A DNA stretch of 64,000 bases from Nomia melanderi (lineage: Eukaryota; Arthropoda; Insecta; Hymenoptera; Halictidae), in NCBI RefSeq assembly GCF_051020985.1, contig NW_027475133.1:4030001-4094000 (forward strand), written 5' to 3'. The position numbers were made by a program, and so were the translations under genes. Below, one piece after another: positions 59,581-64,000 of the stretch (position 1 is the stretch's first letter; each line of letters begins with the position of its first letter). The notes under the pieces were generated by a model that worked only from the letters and a program-made list of their open reading frames with translations, did not search any database and was not told the origin of the DNA.

Positions 59581-62500
59581 AGGAGGCCCTGGCGCATGAA
59601 TCTGTGCAACGGGAGCGACCTCGGACCACCAGGGGCCGAGAAAACAACAGTCTCATGGGGCCGGACACTCAGGGTCAGGGGAAAATCCAATATATATCTG
59701 GTGATATCTCGGGTGCTATTACGGACAGCGCAATAAATCAAAGTGCATTGTCTGTAGGAGGCACTGGCGAATGAATCTGTGCAGCAGGAACGACCTCGGA
59801 CCACCAGTGGCCGAGAAAATTACAGATATTCGGAATCCGTCACCCAAGGTCATGTAAAAATCCAGCATATATCTGGTGATATCTCGGGTGCTATTAGAGA
59901 TAGCGCGATAAATCAAAGTGAATCATCTGCAGGAGGCCCTGGCGCATGAATGTGTGCAGCGGGAACGATCTCGGACGACCAGGGGCCGAGAAAACCGCAG
60001 ACTCATGGGGCCGGACACTCAGGGTGAGGGAAATATCCAATATATATCTGGTGATATCTCGGGTGCTATTAGAGATAGCGCAAAAAATCAAAATGCATTG
60101 TCTGTAGGAGGCCCTGTCGCATGAATCTGGCCAGCGGGAACTACCTCGGACCACCAGGGTCCGAGAAAACCACCGTCTCATGGGGCCGGACACTCAGGGT
60201 CAGGGGAAAATCCAATATATATCTGGTGATATCTCGGGTGCTATTACAGAGAGCGCAATAAATCATAGTGCGTTGTCTGTAGAAGGCCCTGGCGCATGAA
60301 TCTGTGCAGCGGGAACGACCTCGGACCACTAGGGGACGAGAAAACCACAGTCTCATGGGGCCGGACACTCAGGGTCAGGGGAAAATCCTATATATATCTG
60401 GTGATATCTCGGGTGCTATTAGAGATAGCGCAATAAACCAAGTGAGTTATCTGCAGGAGGCCCTGGCGCCTGAATCTGGGAAGCGGGAGCGTCCTCGGAC
60501 CACCTGGGGCCGAGAAAACCACCGTCTCATGGGGCCGGACACCCAGAGTCAGGGGAAAATCCAATATATATCTGGTGATATCTCAGGTGCTATTAGAGAT
60601 AGCGCAATAAACCAAAGTGAATTATCTGCAGGAGGCCCTCGCGCATGAATCTGTGCAGCGGGAATGACCTCGGTCCACCAGGGGCCGAGAAAACCACCGT
60701 CTCATGGGGCTGGACACTCAGGGTGAGGGAAATATCCAATATATATCTGGTGATATCTCGGGTGCTATTACAGATAGCGCAATAAATCAAAGTGCATTGT
60801 CTGTAGGAGGCCGTGGCGCATGAATCTGGGCAGGGGGAACGACCTCGGACCACCAGGGGCCGAGAAGACCACCGTCTCATGGGGCCGGCCACTCAGGGTC
60901 GGGGAAAAATCCTATATATATCTGGTGATATCTCGGGTGCTATTAGAGATAGCGCAATAAATCAAAATGCATTGTCTGTAGGAGGCCCTGGCGCATGAAT
61001 CTGGCCAGCGGGAACTACCTCGGACCACCAGCGGCCAAGAAAACCACCGTCTCATGGGGCCGGACACTCAGGGTCGGGGAAAAATCCAATATATATCTGG
61101 TGATATCTCGGGTGCTATTAGAGATAGCGCAATAAATCAAAGTGTATTGTCTGTAGGAGGCCCTGTCGCATGATTCTGTGCAGCGGGAACGACGTCGGAC
61201 CACCAGGGGCCGAGAAAATTACAGATTTTCGGTATCCGCCACCCAAAGTCATGTAAAAATCCAGCATATATATGGAGCTTTCTCGGGTACTATTACAGAT
61301 AGCGCAATAAATCAAAGTGCACTGTCTGTAGGAGGCCCTGGCGCATGAATCTGGGCAGCGGGAACGACCTCGGACCACCAGGGGCCGAGAAAATCACTGT
61401 CTAACGGGGCCGGACACTCAGGCTCAGGGGAAAATCCAATATATATCTGGCGATATCTCGGGTGCTATTACAGATAGCGCAATAAATCAAAGTGCATGGT
61501 CTGTAGGAGACCCTGGCGCATGCATCTGGCCAGCGGGAACGACCTCGGACCACCAGGGGCCGAGAAAACCACAGTCTCATTGGTCCGGACACTCAGGGTC
61601 AGGGAAAAATCCAATATATATCTGGTGATATCTCGGGTGCTATTAGAGATAGCGCAATTAACCAAAGTGAATTATCTGCAGGAGGCCCTGGCGCATGCAT
61701 CTGTGCAGCGGGAACGACCTCGGACCACCAGGGGCCGAGAAAACCACCGTCTCATGGGGCCGGACACTCAGGGTCAGGGAAAAATCTAATATATATCCGG
61801 TGATATCTCGGGTGCTATTACAGATAGCGCAATAAATAAAAGTGCATTGTCCGTAGGAGGCCCTGGCGCATGAATCTGTGCAGAGGGAACGACCTCGGAC
61901 CACCAGAGGCCGAGAAAATTACAGATTTTCGGTATCCGCCACCCAAAGTCATGTAAAAATCCAGCATATATATGCAGCTTTCTCGGGTGCTATTACAGAT
62001 AGCGCAATAAATCAAAGTGCACTGTCTGTAGGAGGCCCTGGCGCATGAATCTGTGCAGCGGGAACGACCTCGGACCACCAGGGGCCGAGAAGACCACCGT
62101 CTCATGGGGCCGGCCACTCAGGGTCGGGGAAAAATCCAATATATATCTGGTGATATCTCGGGTGCTATTACAGATAGCGCAATAAACCAAAGTGAATTAT
62201 CTGCAGGAGGCCCTCGCGCATGAATCTGTGCAGCGGGAATGACCTCGGTCCACCAGGGGCCGAGAGAACCACCGTCTCATGGGGCTGGACACTCAGGGTG
62301 AGGGAAATATCCAATATATATCTGGTGATATCTCGGGTGCTATTACAGATAGCGCAATAAATCAAAGTGCATTGTCTGTAGGAGGCCGTGGCGCATGAAT
62401 CTGGGCAGCGGGAACGACCTCGGACCACCAGGGGCCGAGAAGACCACCGTCTCATGGGGCCGGCCACTCAGGGTCGGGGAAAAATCCAATATATATCTGG

Positions 62501-64000
62501 TGATATCTCGGGTGCTATTAGAGATAGCGCAATAAATCAAAATGCATTGTCTGTAGGAGGCCCTGGCGCATGAATCTGGCCAGCGGGAACTACCTCGGAC
62601 CACCAGCGGCCAAGAAAACCACCGTCTCATGGGGCCGGACACTCAGGGTCGGGGAAAAATCCAATATATATCTGGTGATATCTCGGGTGCTATTACAGAT
62701 AGCGCAATAAATCAAAGTGCGTTGTCTGTAGGAGGCCCTGGCGCATGAATCTGTGCAACGGGAGCGACCTCGGACCACCAGGGGCCGAGAAAACAACAGT
62801 CTCATGGGGCCGGACACTCAGGGTCAGGGGAAAATCCAATATATATCTGGTGATATCTCGGGTGCTATTACGGACAGCGCAATAAATCAAAGTGCATTGT
62901 CTGTAGGAGGCACTGGCGAATGAATCTGTGCAGCAGGAACGACCTCGGACCACCAGTGGCCGAGAAAATTACAGATATTCGGAATCCGTCACCCAAGGTC
63001 ATGTAAAAATCCAGCATATATCTGGTGATATCTCGGGTGCTATTAGAGATAGCGCGATAAATCAAAGTGAATCATCTGCAGGAGGCCCTGGCGCATGAAT
63101 GTGTGCAGCGGGAACGACCTCGGACGACCAGGGGCCGAGAAAACCGCAGACTCATGGGGCCGGACACTCAGGGTCAGGGAAAAATCCAATATATATCTGG
63201 TGATATCTCGGGCGCTATTAGAGATAGCGCAATAAACCAAAGTGAATTATCCGCAAGAGGCCCTGGCGCATGAATCTGTGCAGCGGGAACGACCTCGGTC
63301 CACCAGGGGCCGAGAAAACCACCGTCTCATGGGGCTGGACTCTCTGGGTGAGGGAAATATCCAATATATATCTGGTGATATCTCGGGTGCTATTAGAGAT
63401 AGCGCAAAAAATCAAAATGCATTGTCTGTAGGAGGCCCTGTCGCATGAATCTGGCCAGCGGGAACTACCTCGGACCACCAGGGTCCGAGAAAATTACAGA
63501 TTTTCGGTATCCGCCACCCAAAGTCATGTAAAAATCCAGCATATATATGCAGCTTTCTCGGGTGCTATTACAGATAGCGCAATAAATCAAAGTGCACTGT
63601 CTGTAGGAGGCCCTGGCGCATGAATCTGTGCAGCGGGAACGACCTCGGACCACCAGGGTCCGAGAAAACCACCGTCTCATGGGGCCGGACACTCAGGGTC
63701 AGGGGAAAATCCAATATATATCTGGTGATATCTCGGGTGCTATTACAGATAGCGCAATAAATCAAAGTGCGTTGTCTGTAGGAGGCTCTGGCGCATGAAT
63801 GTGTGCAGCGGGAACGACCTCGGACTACTAGGGGCCGAGAAAACCACCGTCTCATGGGGCCGGACACCCAGAGTCAGGGGAAAATCCAATATATATCTGG
63901 TGATATCTCAGGTGCTATTAGAGATAGCGCAATAAGCCAAAGGGAATTATCTGCAGGAGGCCCTGGCGCATGCATCTGTGCAGCGGGAACGACCTAGGAC
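59581..64000 (+). repeat. Right-end mosaic with returning type B monomers
   Basis: About 25 monomers assembled from three overlapping pairs: 59,581-60,024 with 62,730-63,173 (+3,149 bp, 18 monomers minus 1); 60,599-61,120 with 62,174-62,695 (+1,575 bp, 9 monomers); and a stretch around 60,025-60,170 with 63,349-63,494 (+3,324 bp), marked by GCGCAAAAAATCAAAATGC. The single -1 bp (about 60,441, ACCAAGTGAG) explains the offset of 3,149 instead of 3,150. Five type B monomers occur here. The array continues beyond base 64,000, in mid-monomer. Confidence 0.86.
59817..63540 (+). repeat. Type B2 and B3 divergent monomers, 5 copies
   Basis: B2-like copies start at about 59,817 and 62,967. B3 copies start at about 61,217, 61,917 and 63,487 and read ACAGATTTTCGGTATCCGCC and CACCCAAAGTCATG, followed by CATATATATG(C/G)AGCTTTCTCGG. 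B3 monomers therefore lack the GATATC hexamer and the CTGGTGATATC core found in almost every other monomer, still without any change in length. This is the most diverged monomer form in the window. Confidence 0.9.

Larger units (their letters stand above)
781..60480. other. Ledger of monomer length changes
   Basis: Tracking the 175-bp phase gives 29 net length changes. One-base losses lie near 783, 10,757, 30,600, 32,525, 46,524, 48,793, 49,428, 49,668, 50,302, 50,652, 51,350, 51,634, 51,698, 52,397, 52,747, 53,118, 53,443, 53,731, 54,141, 54,729, 54,839, 57,115 and 60,441. Two-base losses lie near 45,664 and 46,709. Two-base gains lie at 36,960, 39,237 and 41,514, and a one-base gain near 56,352. 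A balanced -1/+1 pair lies at 31,429 and 31,463. Sixteen fall in 48.7-54.9 kb, while 10.8-30.6 kb has none. Most are at short homopolymers (AAA, GGGG). Confidence 0.88.
51231..63664. repeat. Perfect 8-bp-arm dyad variant, 9 sites
   Basis: The common monomer has an imperfect 21-bp dyad: CTCGG-A-CC, then ACCAG, then GG-G-CCGAG, with one A/G mismatch in the arms. In some monomers the mismatched G is T, giving perfect arms CTCGGACC-N5-GGTCCGAG. These sites are 51,231-51,251, 51,405-51,425, 53,325-53,345, 53,499-53,519, 54,895-54,915, 57,170-57,190, 60,145-60,165, 63,469-63,489 and 63,644-63,664. None was seen left of 51 kb. Nearby monomers have near misses (GGTCCGAAAA at about 51,766 and 52,814; CTCGAACC at 59,095). 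Confidence 0.85.
1..64000 (+). repeat. 175-bp satellite array, about 366 head-to-tail monomers
   Basis: Every part of the window is a copy of one 175-bp unit. Phased from base 1 (GGGGCCGGAC), the landmarks are: an A/T-rich tract at offsets 25-41; a GATATC hexamer at 47-52; AATAAA at 76-81; CTGCAG or CTGTAG at 96-101; an imperfect hairpin GCGCA-N6-TGTGC at 111-126; and a 21-bp imperfect dyad with arms CTCGG and CCGAG at 139-159. The landmarks recur at 175-bp steps to base 64,000, always on the same strand. No inverted monomers, unrelated insertions or unique spacers were seen. A monomer of this length and an array of this size are typical of eukaryotic centromeric or pericentromeric satellites; that role is inferred. 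An rDNA spacer subrepeat or sex-chromosome satellite cannot be excluded. The family itself is not recognised. Confidence 0.98.

Noticed and set aside
63..63997. Hundreds of 60-157-codon ORFs on both strands as a repeat protein family
   Set aside because: They recur every 175 bp in overlapping frames on both strands, shift frame each monomer because 175 is not a multiple of 3, and lack codon-level conservation. They are by-products of a satellite with few stops.
1..64000. CRISPR array or phage/plasmid iterons
   Set aside because: Units are 175 bp with no unique spacers, no cas genes, and HOR organisation typical of eukaryotic satellites.
1..64000. Primate alpha satellite
   Set aside because: The monomer is 175 bp and not 171, has about 53% GC, and shows none of the alpha-satellite motifs or CENP-B box. 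I cannot test other families without a database search of the consensus.
1..64000. Transposon insertions, inverted monomers, telomere repeats or rDNA within the array
   Set aside because: Landmark hexamers stay in one orientation and in phase throughout. No unrelated stretch longer than a few bases was found.
1..64000. An undescribed gene system such as defence, toxin or biosynthesis
   Set aside because: No non-repeat sequence exists in the window that could hold one. Interest is limited to the structure and evolution of the satellite.

Overview
The whole 64 kb window is one satellite DNA array. I see no protein-coding gene, RNA gene, transposon, CRISPR array or unique sequence. A monomer of 175 bp (about 53% GC, hand count of one monomer) repeats head to tail, always in the same orientation. 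Allowing for a net 20 bp of small indels, the window holds 365 full monomers plus a partial one. Array size, nucleosome-scale monomer length and higher-order repeat (HOR) structure point to a eukaryotic centromeric, pericentromeric or other heterochromatic block. I cannot name the species or match the monomer to a published satellite family from memory.

Layout. 1-1,300: mixed monomers. 1,301-5,710: a 13-monomer HOR (2,275 bp) in two copies, the second short by one monomer. 5,711-11,130: mixed monomers with a 6-monomer HOR (1,050 bp) at 6,535-8,840 and most copies of a divergent monomer class (type B). 11,131-24,690: a young mosaic with another 13-monomer periodicity, a recurrent 5-monomer block, and a 4.29 kb segment (13,643-17,929) repeated at 19,768-24,054. 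24,691-31,925: an older-looking, less homogenised block. 31,926-48,770: a second young domain, with three copies of a 2,277-bp 13-mer HOR between two copies of a 2.6 kb segment, then mixed monomers. 48,771-64,000: indel-rich monomers with an 873-bp tandem duplication, a 12-mer, a fourth 13-mer duplication, and a mosaic right end where type B monomers return.

Open reading frames exist on both strands in nearly every monomer. They are by-products of the repeat: 175 is not a multiple of 3, so each frame shifts at every monomer and soon meets a stop. The longest ORFs lie where a 1-bp deletion makes a monomer 174 bp. The features of interest are structural: nested HORs, segmental copies with informative offsets, a class of equal-length divergent monomers, region-restricted completion of a dyad, and the distribution of length changes. 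Boundaries were found by eye and may be off by tens of bases wherever neighbouring monomers agree.
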